Shown: one piece after another, positions 17,998 to 26,457 of the stretch
How the letters are laid out: the number at the start of each line of letters is the position of its first letter
Numbering within the stretch: the stretch's first letter is position 1
NCBI GenBank assembly: GCA_025963465.1
Contig: JAOQAP010000236.1
Span: 1 to 32,688, forward strand
DNA length: 32,688 nucleotides
Reading direction: 5' to 3'
From: Flavipsychrobacter sp.
Lineage (GTDB): Bacteria > Bacteroidota > Bacteroidia > Chitinophagales > Chitinophagaceae
Translations under genes and position numbers: made by a program
Notes under the pieces: model-generated
What the model was told of the DNA's origin: nothing
The model's database searches: none
What the model saw: only the letters and a program-made list of their open reading frames with translations

Positions 17998-20434
17998 AGC
18001 TGATATCGTCCAACCAGTAACACGTAAAAAAACACAGCCTACATGCTATCATTGCGGGCTAAGCTGCATTACTACCAACATTGCCATACAGGATAAGTAT
18101 TTTTGCTGCGAAGGATGCAAGCTCGTTTATGAAATTCTCAATGAGAACGACCTCTGTGACTACTACAAACTGCAGGTACACCCCGGAATATCACAGATAA
18201 AACCAATAAGGAACGACAAATATTCCTTCCTGGACAATGACGCCATAAGCAACAAATTATTCCGATTTACCAATGGCGACCTAACCATTGCTACGCTATA
18301 TATCCCTTCTGTTCACTGCAGCTCCTGTATGTGGCTGCTGGAACATTTAAACAGGATGGATGCCGGCATTACAGAAAGCAGGATCAGTTTTACTTCGAAA
18401 GAAGTCACCATTCATTTTTCGAGAAAAAAAACAAGCCTTCGTAAAATAGTAGAGTTGCTGACCACCATAGGATATGAACCATACATAAGCCTGGAAGATG
18501 CAAATGAAAAAGAAGCAAAATCATATAACAAACAACGCATCATAAAACTGGGTGTTGCCGGCTTCTGTTTTGGAAATATCATGATGATGAGCTTTCCTGA
18601 ATATCTGTCAGGAAAACCAGGCATAGGTACCGAATACACATACCTGTTCCGCTACCTGAACCTGCTGTTGTCGCTCCCGGTAATATTATATGCAGCAACA
18701 GAGTTCTACACTGCTGCGTGGGCAGGAATAAAACAAAAGATGCTGAATATTGATGCGCCCATAGTACTGGCACTTGCCATCACATTTTCGCGCAGCGTGT
18801 ATGAAATAGCAACCAATACGGGTGCAGGATACCTGGACAGTATGAGCGGAATAGTATTTTTCATGCTGGCCGGTAGAATAGTTCAGGAAAGAACTTACAA
18901 ATCATTATCCTTTACCAGGGACTACAAATCATACTTCCCTATTGCGGTAAACGTAAGAACTACGACAGGTATCATAAGCAAACAACTGCAGGACCTTAAA
19001 GAAAAAGACATCGTCATTTTACACAATGACGAAATAATACCTGCAGACTCTATAGTGCTTAATGACAATGCGCTGATCGACTACAGCTTTGTTACCGGAG
19101 AAGCGGAACCGGTAAAAGTGAAACGAGGTGAAACACTCTATGCCGGGGGTAAACAAACCGGAGAAGAATTGATCATACAGGTTGTAAAGCCAATATCAGG
19201 CAGCTATCTTACTTCCTTGTGGAACCATTATGCCTTTAAAAAAGACAAAACAGACAGTAATGACAAAGGCAGTATCATACATGTTTTAAGCAAGTACTTT
19301 ACTATAATTCTATTTAGCCTCGCATTACTGACAGCCACTTACTGGTACTTCCATGATCCTGCCAAGATCATCACCAGTGTATCTGCGATGCTCATTGTTG
19401 CCTGCCCCTGTGCACTGCTGCTCTCTGCAACATTTACCAACAGCAACATCCTGCGAATATTCGGCCTGAACGGACTATATCTCCGGGACGCAACAGTGAT
19501 CGAGCAAATAGCTGATATCGACCATATTGTTTTTGATAAGACTGGCACAATAACAAACGGCAGCAACAACCAAATAACAGTGTCGGGACACCAGCTAAGT
19601 GATGAGGAAAAAGACCTGGTGTGGTCTGTAGTACGACAAAGCAATCACCCTAACAGCAAAGCAATTGCAACATGGCTTAGAGAACGAAGGGCTGTGCGAC
19701 TTAGCGCATGGAAGGAGATTCCCGGGAAAGGTTTAATTGCCAGTTTCCGCGACACAATTATATTAATTGGCTCAGGTGAACACACGGGTATTTACACCTC
19801 GCGGGGTGCAGATAAAGCCACCCTATATATAAAGATCAATGAACAAGTAACGTCCATTCATCTGCAACCTGCATTCAGGGAGGCAATACCAGCGCTGATC
19901 GATAAGCTGAAAAGCATGTATTCATTGTCTCTGCTTTCCGGGGATAACGATAAGCAAAAAGCAGCTTTACAAAATTTATTCGGCACACAAAGCGAATTGT
20001 TATTCGAGCAAAAACCTGTTGATAAACTAAATTACATCCGGTCGTTACAAAAAGCAGGACGAAAAGTAATGATGATAGGTGACGGGCTAAATGACGCGGG
20101 AGCACTGCAACAGAGTAATGTTGGAATCACTCTTGCCGACAATATTAACAACTTTACTCCGGCATGTGATGTAATATTTGACGCAGGCAAAATGAACCGG
20201 CTCAATTCTTTGCTTACCCTGGCCAGGCAATCCAACTCCTTTGTAAGAGCGAGTTTTATTGTTTCTATCCTCTATAATGTAGCGGGGCTATATGTTGCTA
20301 TGCATGGACTTATGAAACCTATGGTGGCGGCTATACTCATGCCGTGCAGCACACTGAGCATTGTTATCATATCAAGCGGGCTCAGTAACTTTATCGCGTG
20401 GCGCAAAGGATTGCGCATTAACGGAGACAAATAA
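17981..20434 (+). CDS. ccoI: CcoI-type copper-translocating P-type ATPase
   Basis: The product is 817 aa. Its N-terminal metal-binding region has CYHCGLSC and CCEGCKLVYEIL (the Cys-rich domain typical of CcoI/FixI). A HMA-like domain follows with HCSSCMW. The membrane domain holds the CPC copper motif (ACPCALLLSATF). The TGE motif (FVTGEAEPVK), DKTGT phosphorylation site (D519) and GDGLNDAGALQQ hinge are intact. The enzyme should pump copper across the inner membrane for the CuB site of cbb3 oxidase. It overlaps the preceding RIC-like gene by 17 nt and ends at a strong terminator. Unlike in many cco clusters, it is separated from ccoS-NOQPGH by about 3.5 kb. Confidence 0.93.
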   Translation: MPATIEADIVQPVTRKKTQPTCYHCGLSCITTNIAIQDKYFCCEGCKLVYEILNENDLCDYYKLQVHPGISQIKPIRNDKYSFLDNDAISNKLFRFTNGDLTIATLYIPSVHCSSCMWLLEHLNRMDAGITESRISFTSKEVTIHFSRKKTSLRKIVELLTTIGYEPYISLEDANEKEAKSYNKQRIIKLGVAGFCFGNIMMMSFPEYLSGKPGIGTEYTYLFRYLNLLLSLPVILYAATEFYTAAWAGIKQKMLNIDAPIVLALAITFSRSVYEIATNTGAGYLDSMSGIVFFMLAGRIVQERTYKSLSFTRDYKSYFPIAVNVRTTTGIISKQLQDLKEKDIVILHNDEIIPADSIVLNDNALIDYSFVTGEAEPVKVKRGETLYAGGKQTGEELIIQVVKPISGSYLTSLWNHYAFKKDKTDSNDKGSIIHVLSKYFTIILFSLALLTATYWYFHDPAKIITSVSAMLIVACPCALLLSATFTNSNILRIFGLNGLYLRDATVIEQIADIDHIVFDKTGTITNGSNNQITVSGHQLSDEEKDLVWSVVRQSNHPNSKAIATWLRERRAVRLSAWKEIPGKGLIASFRDTIILIGSGEHTGIYTSRGADKATLYIKINEQVTSIHLQPAFREAIPALIDKLKSMYSLSLLSGDNDKQKAALQNLFGTQSELLFEQKPVDKLNYIRSLQKAGRKVMMIGDGLNDAGALQQSNVGITLADNINNFTPACDVIFDAGKMNRLNSLLTLARQSNSFVRASFIVSILYNVAGLYVAMHGLMKPMVAAILMPCSTLSIVIISSGLSNFIAWRKGLRINGDK

Positions 20435-20461
20435 AGAACAATCATCAATTAACTAACTAAA

Positions 20462-20490
20462 AAAATGGCCCCGAAAAGCGGGGCCATTTT
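20462..20490 (+). terminator. Rho-independent terminator after ccoI
   Basis: A 12-bp perfect stem AAAATGGCCCCG / CGGGGCCATTTT surrounds a 5-nt loop (AAAAG). It lies 27 bp after the ccoI stop. Its symmetry lets it act for the convergent gene too. Confidence 0.92.
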
Positions 20491-20494
20491 AAAA

Positions 20495-20553
20495 ATCAGG
20501 TGTGTTATACTCTTTATCAGACATGTTCCATTACACCTGTTAACACACCTGAT
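20495..20553 (-). terminator. Terminator for the convergent minus-strand gene
   Basis: ATCAGGTGTGTTA and TAACACACCTGAT form a 13-bp perfect stem with a 33-nt loop. Read on the minus strand it ends in TTTTT, suiting the gene at 20579-20962. The long loop lowers certainty. Confidence 0.6.
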
Positions 20554-20578
20554 CTTTTACTCTACCAGTCCCCCTGGC

Positions 20579-20962
20579 TCACATCCACTGTTCTGCAAAC
20601 TTGCGAAATGAACGTATGATATTCAACATCGTCTTTTCTTCTTCTTCTGTTTTGTTTCCCAATATTGTGTGATCTGCTACCAGCTGACCGTCAATGTAAC
20701 CTGCAGATGAATTCTGAACCTCTTTACTCATCGTGTCAATATTCACATGTATACTATGTGCTATGACGTCGATGTTGTCCGTCTGAACTTTGAACTGGTT
20801 TTCAAATTGCTCCACTTCCTTCAACATTGCCGCATCCGAATTTTTACCGGCAATCTCTGTAAGTATGCCTCTTAAAATGACCATTTCCGTCTTATAGAAA
20901 TTCAGGGTCCTTAACCATTGATTGTGCATGTTATTAACATGGCTGATGTTTATTCTGCTCAT
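20579..20962 (-). CDS. Unrecognised small helical protein
   Basis: The product is 127 aa from ATG 20962 (MSRINISHVNNMHNQWLRTL...), preferred over the track's 21025 start because that would overlap the promoter palindrome and -7 box. The protein is mostly helical and charged, with a coiled-coil-like stretch (LKEVEQFENQFKVQTDNIDV) and no Cys or membrane segment. Its family was not recognised. It is a monocistronic gene converging on ccoI. Its promoter is one of the best matches to the shared Fnr-like architecture, which implies a role alongside the cbb3 genes, but what it does cannot be read from the sequence. Confidence 0.8.
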   Translation of the reverse strand: MSRINISHVNNMHNQWLRTLNFYKTEMVILRGILTEIAGKNSDAAMLKEVEQFENQFKVQTDNIDVIAHSIHVNIDTMSKEVQNSSAGYIDGQLVADHTILGNKTEEEEKTMLNIIRSFRKFAEQWM

Positions 20963-20981
20963 TTGATCGTTATTTTTTTTA

Positions 20982-21046
20982 CAAAAGTATATGGCATAGA
21001 AGCAGGGATAAATGACCATGGTCATGCCGGAGGATAATACAGATCA
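20982..21046 (-). promoter_or_regulatory. Fnr-like promoter of the 127-aa gene
   Basis: TGACCATGGTCA (21013-21024) is a perfect palindrome; its centre lies 29.5 bp before TACTTTTG on the minus strand (20989-20982), a perfect -7 box. A second copy, TGATCTGTATTA on the minus strand (21046-21035), has one mismatch and is centred 22 bp upstream. The predicted start is near 20977, 15 nt before the ATG. Confidence 0.85.
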
Positions 21047-21136
21047 TAGGCGCAGCATCTGCATAATTATACTTTTGACATCCAATATCTGTTTAGCAAA
21101 GGTTATTCACTATGAATGGCATGCACTGAGACAGCA

Positions 21137-21201
21137 TGACAGGAAACATTTCAACTGCTGACCACAGTCAACAATATGATTTTGAGGCCTGACTATTTTT
21201 A
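21137..21201 (+). promoter_or_regulatory. Fnr-like promoter of the yodC-like/LOG-like unit
   Basis: TGACCACAGTCA (21159-21170), a perfect match, has its centre 29.5 bp before TATTTTTA (21194-21201; one mismatch). TGACAGGAAACA (21137-21148; one mismatch) is centred 22 bp upstream. The predicted start is near 21206. This promoter and the minus-strand one at 20982-21046 fire away from each other. Confidence 0.8.
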
Positions 21202-21216
21202 CAAAAAAAAGATCTT

Positions 21217-21429
21217 ATGGAAATCAAATTTGTTCCGGGCGATAAAGTCAGGCTTATATCCGGCGGACCTGAAATGACCGTACGAGGCAAACACTACGAT
21301 GTGCTTGCCAATGAATACAGCGACAATATGTTTGATTGCATATGGTTCGCTAAAAATAAAGACGGTAAAGAAGAGGTGCATTATTGCCCGTTCCAGGCGG
21401 AAGAGCTTATCAAAACAAAAAACGCATGA
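21217..21429 (+). CDS. YodC/DUF2158-like small protein
   Basis: The product is 70 aa. It has the DUF2158 pattern: FVPGDKVRLISGGPEMTV at the start, the conserved C-x-WF (CIWFAKNKDGKE) in the middle and a YCPFQAEEL end. The family is small, cytoplasmic and of unknown function. Its TGA overlaps the ATG of the next gene by 4 nt, so the two are co-translated. It is the first gene after an Fnr-like promoter. Confidence 0.82.
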   Translation: MEIKFVPGDKVRLISGGPEMTVRGKHYDVLANEYSDNMFDCIWFAKNKDGKEEVHYCPFQAEELIKTKNA

Positions 21430-22196
21430 CCCCACCCGACCAGGCCTTTACACCGGTTGGTTCTAAACAGGAACGTATCTTCCTGGAGGGCCCTCATTCC
21501 CGATGGAGAGAGTTTGTATTTCTCATTGATGTAATAAAAGAGTTTATATCAGGATTTAGAAAACTACATTTTGTAGGTCCGTGTGTGACTGTTTTCGGCT
21601 CAGCACGATTCCCTGAAACTCATCCTTACTATAAGCTGGCCCGGCAGATGGGGCAGGAAATCGTAAAGTTGGGGTTTGCCGTTATTACCGGAGGTGGCCC
21701 CGGTATCATGGAAGCGGCAAACAGGGGTGCGAAAGACGAAAACGGACGATCCATAGGTTGCAACATTGTGCTGCCACTGGAACAAAAGCCCAATAAATAC
21801 CTGGACAGGTGGGTAAACATCAATTACTTTTTTATCAGAAAGGTACTACTCACCAAATATTCCTATGCATTTATTGTGATGCCCGGAGGCTATGGCACTC
21901 TGGATGAATTCTTTGAGGCCATAACAATGATACAGACCGGGAAAATATTCAAATTCCCGATTGTATTGATGGGTAAAGACTACCATGCCGAACTGGAGCA
22001 ACATATAGAACGTATGATCGCAGAAAAGACAATAAGTCCCGAAGATGCAATGCTGTACCTGTTCACTGATTCGGTGGACAACGCAATTGCGCATATCAGG
22101 AAGCATGCTGTTGAAAAGTATGGATTAAAACAAAAAGCCCCTATAAAGCCATGGGGTATACTTGGCGAAAAAAGATTACGACATATATTCCGATGA
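21426..22196 (+). CDS. LOG family Rossmann-fold protein (TIGR00730 type)
   Basis: The product is 256 aa from ATG 21426, preferred to the track's 21384 start because ATG 21426 makes an ATGA overlap with the yodC-like stop. It has the LOG motifs GGGPGIMEAANRGA and PGGYGTLDEFFEA. Relatives are nucleoside-5'-monophosphate phosphoribohydrolases (cytokinin-activating in plants; in bacteria often annotated as lysine decarboxylase-like by mistake). The cellular substrate here is unknown. It sits in a unit led by the yodC-like gene. Confidence 0.92.
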   Translation: MTPPDQAFTPVGSKQERIFLEGPHSRWREFVFLIDVIKEFISGFRKLHFVGPCVTVFGSARFPETHPYYKLARQMGQEIVKLGFAVITGGGPGIMEAANRGAKDENGRSIGCNIVLPLEQKPNKYLDRWVNINYFFIRKVLLTKYSYAFIVMPGGYGTLDEFFEAITMIQTGKIFKFPIVLMGKDYHAELEQHIERMIAEKTISPEDAMLYLFTDSVDNAIAHIRKHAVEKYGLKQKAPIKPWGILGEKRLRHIFR

Positions 22197-22271
22197 ACCC
22201 AAATAATCTTTCAAAACAAAAGACTCCTTTCGATCTAAAAAGTGAATTGCAGTCTTTGCAAAATTATCTTT

Positions 22272-23096
22272 ATGAAAAAAATACTACTTGCCTTTGACGG
22301 AAACCATTTCTCAGAAAATATTTTTGAGACCCTGAAAGAAATAAACAAACATCAGCCTGTGTTAGCGGTTGGTTTTTTTCTTCCTGCCGTAGACTACACG
22401 GAATTGTTATACTCCTTTGGCGGGGTACCCTCCGGACCTATATATATTGCTGAAGCAATGCCAGGCAACCCGGAAATTGTAGAAAAGAATATCATAAAAT
22501 TTGAACAGCTATGCGCGGAACATGGAATACAGTGTGCAGTGCACGAAGACTATACGAGGCCTGTAATGGCAACAATACAGGAAGAAACAAGATTTGCAGA
22601 CCTGTTGCTGATAGACGGAAAGACGTTTTACGAAAACAGTGACAAGGAAGTACATCATGAGTACATAACAAATACCCTGCATAAATCTGAGTGCCCTGTA
22701 ATGGTTATTCCCGGGCGCTACAGCCAACCGCAAAGTATCATCTTCACCTATGATGGCAGTGAGCAATCTGTTTTTGCTATCAAGCAATTTTATTACCTAT
22801 TCCCATTTTATTCCGAAATACGTGTGTTCTTAGTCAACTTTTCCTCTGCTAAAACAGACCTTCCGCAAAGAGATCACATATATGAGCTACTGCAATGCTA
22901 CTATAAAAATATAACCATTACAAAACTGAATATACATAGCAAAGAGGAAATTGAACACTGGCTGGAAAGCAACAACAGCCCCATCTTTGTAACAGGCTCA
23001 CACGGCAGAAGTTTATTCTCCGAATTCATTCATCATAGTTTTGCTTCTACACTTATTAAGAACAATAACCACTTCATTTTTACTGCACACAAATAA
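22272..23096 (+). CDS. Universal stress protein (UspA family, two tandem domains)
   Basis: The product is 274 aa from ATG 22272 (MKKILLAFDGNHFSENIF...), preferred to the 22242 start because the Usp beta-strand begins directly there. The first Usp domain (1-150) ends with SECPVMVIPG, and the second (about 155-274) starts IIFTYDGSEQSVFAIKQF and ends GSHGRSLFSEFIHHSFASTLI, the ATP-binding-type C-terminal loop. Such proteins respond to energy or oxygen stress, often in microaerobic regulons. It follows the LOG-like gene after 75 bp with no Fnr-like site of its own, so it is probably read through from the 21217 promoter. Confidence 0.88.
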   Translation: MKKILLAFDGNHFSENIFETLKEINKHQPVLAVGFFLPAVDYTELLYSFGGVPSGPIYIAEAMPGNPEIVEKNIIKFEQLCAEHGIQCAVHEDYTRPVMATIQEETRFADLLLIDGKTFYENSDKEVHHEYITNTLHKSECPVMVIPGRYSQPQSIIFTYDGSEQSVFAIKQFYYLFPFYSEIRVFLVNFSSAKTDLPQRDHIYELLQCYYKNITITKLNIHSKEEIEHWLESNNSPIFVTGSHGRSLFSEFIHHSFASTLIKNNNHFIFTAHK

Positions 23097-23198
23097 CAAC
23101 AGTTAAAAAAGGAGTGTGCATCAACTAAATAATTTACCCCACCCTCTTATTTCTTATCCGCAACTTTTCAGGTATATGATTTTAATCCCATTGGCATA

Positions 23199-23786
23199 GT
23201 GTACTATTTTTTCGTTTTTATTGCGTCTCTTCTTGTTGATATAATACCTTTCTTCGGGCCACCGGCGTGGACGGTAATGGTATTTTTTCAGATCAGGTAC
23301 GAGCTCAACACCTGGTTGGTATTAACTGCGGGAGTTGCGGGATCTGCGGTGGGGCGCTATCTGCTTAGTGCCTATATACCGGTATTCTTCGGCGGTTTCA
23401 TTAACAACAGGAAGAAAGAGGATATACTATTCATAGGGAGCAAACTATCAAATAACAGCTGGCAGGTGCAGGTCTTTGTTCTGCTATATACGCTGGTTCC
23501 ATTACCGTCCGCCCCTCTTTTCATTGCTGCAGGCATGGCAAAAATAAGAGCGGTCCATTTTATCCCATCATTCATACTGGGTAAGTTTTCCAGCGATATG
23601 GTCATGATGATATCAGGTGGCTATGCTGCTAAAAATGCGATTAACCTTGCAGCGGGTATCATGTCATGGGAAAGTATTGCCGGATGCAGCACAGGCATTT
23701 TTTTAGTTGTCTTATTCTTTTGCATAGACTGGCGGATACTGCTTCAGAAAAAACGGCTGCGATTCAGTTTTAACATATGGAAATGA
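23199..23786 (+). CDS. VTT/DedA-like small membrane protein
   Basis: The product is 195 aa with about five membrane segments. It resembles the VTT (DedA/SNARE-associated) fold in its GxxxGxxxGRYLLS loop after the first segments and its FIAAGMAKIRAVHF re-entrant-like motif. The role is probably membrane homeostasis. The start is uncertain: the track uses a GTG, and the frame is open back to about 23133 without an ATG, so the N-terminus may begin earlier at a non-ATG codon. No Fnr-like site precedes it. Confidence 0.72.
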   Translation: MYYFFVFIASLLVDIIPFFGPPAWTVMVFFQIRYELNTWLVLTAGVAGSAVGRYLLSAYIPVFFGGFINNRKKEDILFIGSKLSNNSWQVQVFVLLYTLVPLPSAPLFIAAGMAKIRAVHFIPSFILGKFSSDMVMMISGGYAAKNAINLAAGIMSWESIAGCSTGIFLVVLFFCIDWRILLQKKRLRFSFNIWK

Positions 23787-23852
23787 CCAGCTATCTATCC
23801 TGTTCCCCCTGTCAGAATTGTTGCCCTGCTGTTATATGCTCTAATCTATTCA

Positions 23853-23917
23853 TGACCATAATCATGTTTTAGTTTGAGCATGGTCATAAAACTCCTTTAT
23901 ATAACTAAATAGTTTTG
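23853..23917 (+). promoter_or_regulatory. Fnr-like promoter of the cbb3 oxidase operon
   Basis: TGACCATAATCA (23853-23864) is a perfect distal site. TGAGCATGGTCA (23875-23886; one mismatch) is the proximal site, with centres 22 bp apart. TAGTTTTG (23910-23917) is a perfect -7 box 29.5 bp after the proximal centre. The predicted start is near 23922, 15 nt before the ccoS ATG. The inverted block ATGACCAT/ATGGTCAT spans both sites. Confidence 0.85.
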
Positions 23918-23936
23918 TTCTAATAAAATCACAATT

Positions 23937-24107
23937 ATGAGCGCATTGATAGTACTGGTCTTAGTTAGCCTATTGGTAGCCGGGTCGTTTCTTGCTGCTT
24001 TCATCTGGAGCGTTGATGACGACCAATATATTGACCAGGAAGGTGCTGCAATGAGAATATTATTTGAAGAAGATTTTCAGAAAAAAATAAACAACGTCAA
24101 AAAATGA
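23937..24107 (+). CDS. ccoS: CcoS, cbb3 oxidase assembly protein
   Basis: The product is 56 aa; it was too short for the ORF track. It starts [18 protein letters not shown] with a single membrane segment, then the typical [22 protein letters not shown] of CcoS, and a charged end. CcoS is required to insert haem and copper cofactors into CcoN. Its TGA overlaps the ccoNO start (ATGA). It is the first gene of the operon, which is a typical arrangement in Bacteroidota. Confidence 0.93.
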   Translation: MSALIVLVLVSLLVAGSFLAAFIWSVDDDQYIDQEGAAMRILFEEDFQKKINNVKK

Positions 24108-26260
24108 ATATGGAGCTCACAAACATGCCTGAAGTAAATGACAAGTTCTTCTACGACAATAAAATCGTAAAGTGGTTTGCCTATGCCACGATCGTCTGGG
24201 GCATTGTAGGTATGCTTGCCGGTCTGCTTGCTGCCTTTCAGTTAGTATTCCCGGTATTGAATATGAATACCGCCGCGACAACCTTTGGAAGAGTAAGACC
24301 AGTGCATACCAACGCGATCATATTCGCATTTGTGGGCAACGGTATTTTTATGGGTGTCTATTATTCCCTGCAACGGCTCTGTAAGGCAAGGATGTTTAGT
24401 GACAAACTGAGCAAATTCCATTTCTGGGGGTGGCAGTCCATTATTGTACTGGCCGCGATAACATTGCTTGCCGGATACACATCAGGAAAAGAATATGCTG
24501 AACTGGAGTGGCCTATTGATATCCTGATCGCTCTTGTATGGGTAGCATTCGGGTGGAATATGTTTGGCACTATACTTAAAAGGCGTGAGCGTCACCTGTA
24601 TGTGGCGATCTGGTTCTATATAGCCACTTTCGTTACCGTTGCGATGCTTCATATTGTCAACTCCATCGAGATCCCTTTCTCCTGGATGAAATCATACTCA
24701 TGGTATGCAGGTGTGCAGGACGCCCTTGTGCAATGGTGGTACGGACATAATGCTGTTGCGTTCTTCCTTACAACCCCTTACCTGGGTCTTATGTATTACT
24801 TCCTGCCGAAGGCAGCAAACAGGCCGGTATATTCTTACAGACTGTCTATTATCCACTTCTGGGCTTTAATATTCCTGTATATATGGGCTGGGCCTCACCA
24901 TCTTCTTTACACAGCGTTGCCGGACTGGGCACAATCATTAGGTACCGTGTTTTCTATAATGCTGCTGGCTCCATCATGGGGTGGTATGCTAAACGGCCTG
25001 TTCACTTTACGTGGCGCATGGGATAAAGTAAGGGAAGATCCTGTTCTTAAATTTATGGTAGTAGCGGTTACCGCGTATGGTATGGCTACGTTTGAAGGGC
25101 CAATGCTGAGCCTGAAGAGTGTAAATGCAATCAGCCACTTTACTGACTGGACGATAGCGCACGTGCACGTTGGGGCATTAGGCTGGAACGGCTTCCTTAC
25201 TTTTGGTATTCTTTATTACCTGATCCCTAAAATATTCCGCACCAAGCTATATTCTGTAAAGCTGGCCAACAGGCACTTCTGGATAGGCACACTGGGCATT
25301 GTATTCTATGTGGTGCCTATGTACTGGGCAGGATTTATGCAGAGCCTTGCATGGAAAGAATTTACAGCGGAAGGAACGCTTAAATATCAGTTCCTCGACA
25401 CAGTAAAACAGATGCAGCCGTTCTATGCGATGCGCGGTGTAGGTGGTGTGTTATTCCTGATCGGTGCGCTCATCATGTGCTATAATTTATACAAAACAGT
25501 ACAGGCAGGCAACGCGCTGGACCAGGAACCGGCAGAAGCTGCACCATTAAGTAAGATATATGTAGCACATAGCACACAGCACTGGCACAGATGGATAGAG
25601 CGCCGCCCGATACAGCTACTTGTATTTAGCCTGGTCGTGGTAGCATTGGGTGGTATGATAGAAATGATCCCAACCTTCATGGTAAAGTCAAATATACCTA
25701 CAATAGCAAGCGTGAAACCATACACTCCGCTGGAATTACAGGGACGCGACATATATGTACGCGAAGGTTGTTACCTGTGCCATAGCCAGATGATCAGGCC
25801 ATTCAGGAGCGAGGTGATCCGTTACGGCGAATACTCTAAGGCCGGAGAGTTTGTCTACGACCACCCATTCCAGTGGGGCAGCAAACGTACCGGACCGGAC
25901 CTGGCAAGAATAGGCGGGAAGTATCCTGATAGCTGGCACTTCAACCATATGTATGAGCCATCGAGTATTTCTCCGGGAACTATAATGCCTAATTACCCAT
26001 GGTTATTTAACTCTAACATAGATACGTCACTGACCGGCGCTAAAATAAGAGCCATGATAACACTTGGCGTGCCTTATGAAAAAGGGTATGATAAAATTGC
26101 CAATGATGAGCTGATGAAGCAGGCTAACGGAATAGCAGCCAACCTGGCAAAAGAAAAAATAACTATTAAAAGCGACAGGGAGATCATAGCGCTGATAGCC
26201 TACCTGCAAAGAGTAGGCACAGACATCAAACTGGAACATAAAGTCACCTCTAATAACTAA
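24104..26260 (+). CDS. ccoNO: Fused cbb3-type cytochrome c oxidase subunits I and II (CcoNO)
   Basis: The product is 718 aa. The N-terminal CcoN part (about 1-480) has 12 or so membrane segments and the haem/CuB ligands: VRPVHTNAI (low-spin haem), [11 protein letters not shown] and GPHHLLY (CuB), and [12 protein letters not shown] (haem region). The C-terminal CcoO part holds one haem c site, CYLCH (C556-H560), and the axial Met in [10 protein letters not shown] (about 624). The fusion of subunits I and II is common in Bacteroidota. The complex is a high-affinity oxygen reductase that pumps protons under low oxygen. Confidence 0.97.
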   Translation: MNMELTNMPEVNDKFFYDNKIVKWFAYATIVWGIVGMLAGLLAAFQLVFPVLNMNTAATTFGRVRPVHTNAIIFAFVGNGIFMGVYYSLQRLCKARMFSDKLSKFHFWGWQSIIVLAAITLLAGYTSGKEYAELEWPIDILIALVWVAFGWNMFGTILKRRERHLYVAIWFYIATFVTVAMLHIVNSIEIPFSWMKSYSWYAGVQDALVQWWYGHNAVAFFLTTPYLGLMYYFLPKAANRPVYSYRLSIIHFWALIFLYIWAGPHHLLYTALPDWAQSLGTVFSIMLLAPSWGGMLNGLFTLRGAWDKVREDPVLKFMVVAVTAYGMATFEGPMLSLKSVNAISHFTDWTIAHVHVGALGWNGFLTFGILYYLIPKIFRTKLYSVKLANRHFWIGTLGIVFYVVPMYWAGFMQSLAWKEFTAEGTLKYQFLDTVKQMQPFYAMRGVGGVLFLIGALIMCYNLYKTVQAGNALDQEPAEAAPLSKIYVAHSTQHWHRWIERRPIQLLVFSLVVVALGGMIEMIPTFMVKSNIPTIASVKPYTPLELQGRDIYVREGCYLCHSQMIRPFRSEVIRYGEYSKAGEFVYDHPFQWGSKRTGPDLARIGGKYPDSWHFNHMYEPSSISPGTIMPNYPWLFNSNIDTSLTGAKIRAMITLGVPYEKGYDKIANDELMKQANGIAANLAKEKITIKSDREIIALIAYLQRVGTDIKLEHKVTSNN

Positions 26261-26263
26261 ACA

Positions 26264-26434
26264 ATGAAATTCATACACTACCTGGAGCAAATAACGGGAG
26301 TAGGTATTTACCCGCTTATATCACTAACTGTATTCTTCGTGTTTTTTACTGCCATGACGCTCTGGTCGATAAAAGCAGATAAGAAGTATATAGAAGCGTT
26401 AAAGAACATTCCGTTTCCCGAAAAGAACAATTAA
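26264..26434 (+). CDS. ccoQ: CcoQ-like small subunit
   Basis: The product is 56 aa with a single membrane segment (YPLISLTVFFVFFTAMTLWSI) followed by a charged KADKKYIEALKNIPFP tail, the typical CcoQ/FixQ layout. It starts 4 nt after the ccoNO stop and lies before ccoP. It was too short for the ORF track. Its identity rests mainly on size, topology and position, since CcoQ is poorly conserved. Confidence 0.85.
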   Translation: MKFIHYLEQITGVGIYPLISLTVFFVFFTAMTLWSIKADKKYIEALKNIPFPEKNN

Positions 26435-26457
26435 TCATCTTCAAAGATAAAAGACGT

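Noticed and set aside
20963-21025. Upstream start of the 148-aa ORF
   Set aside because: It would cover the -7 box and the proximal palindrome of the gene's own promoter; the ATG at 20962 fits the predicted transcription start near 20977.
22197-22271. A separate Fnr-like promoter for the universal stress protein gene
   Set aside because: No TGAY-N4-RTCA palindrome or clear -7 box was found; read-through from the yodC/LOG unit is simpler.
23177-23200. Tiny ORF (MILIPLA) just before the VTT-like gene as a leader peptide
   Set aside because: Seven codons in AT-rich sequence with no other signal; most likely chance.
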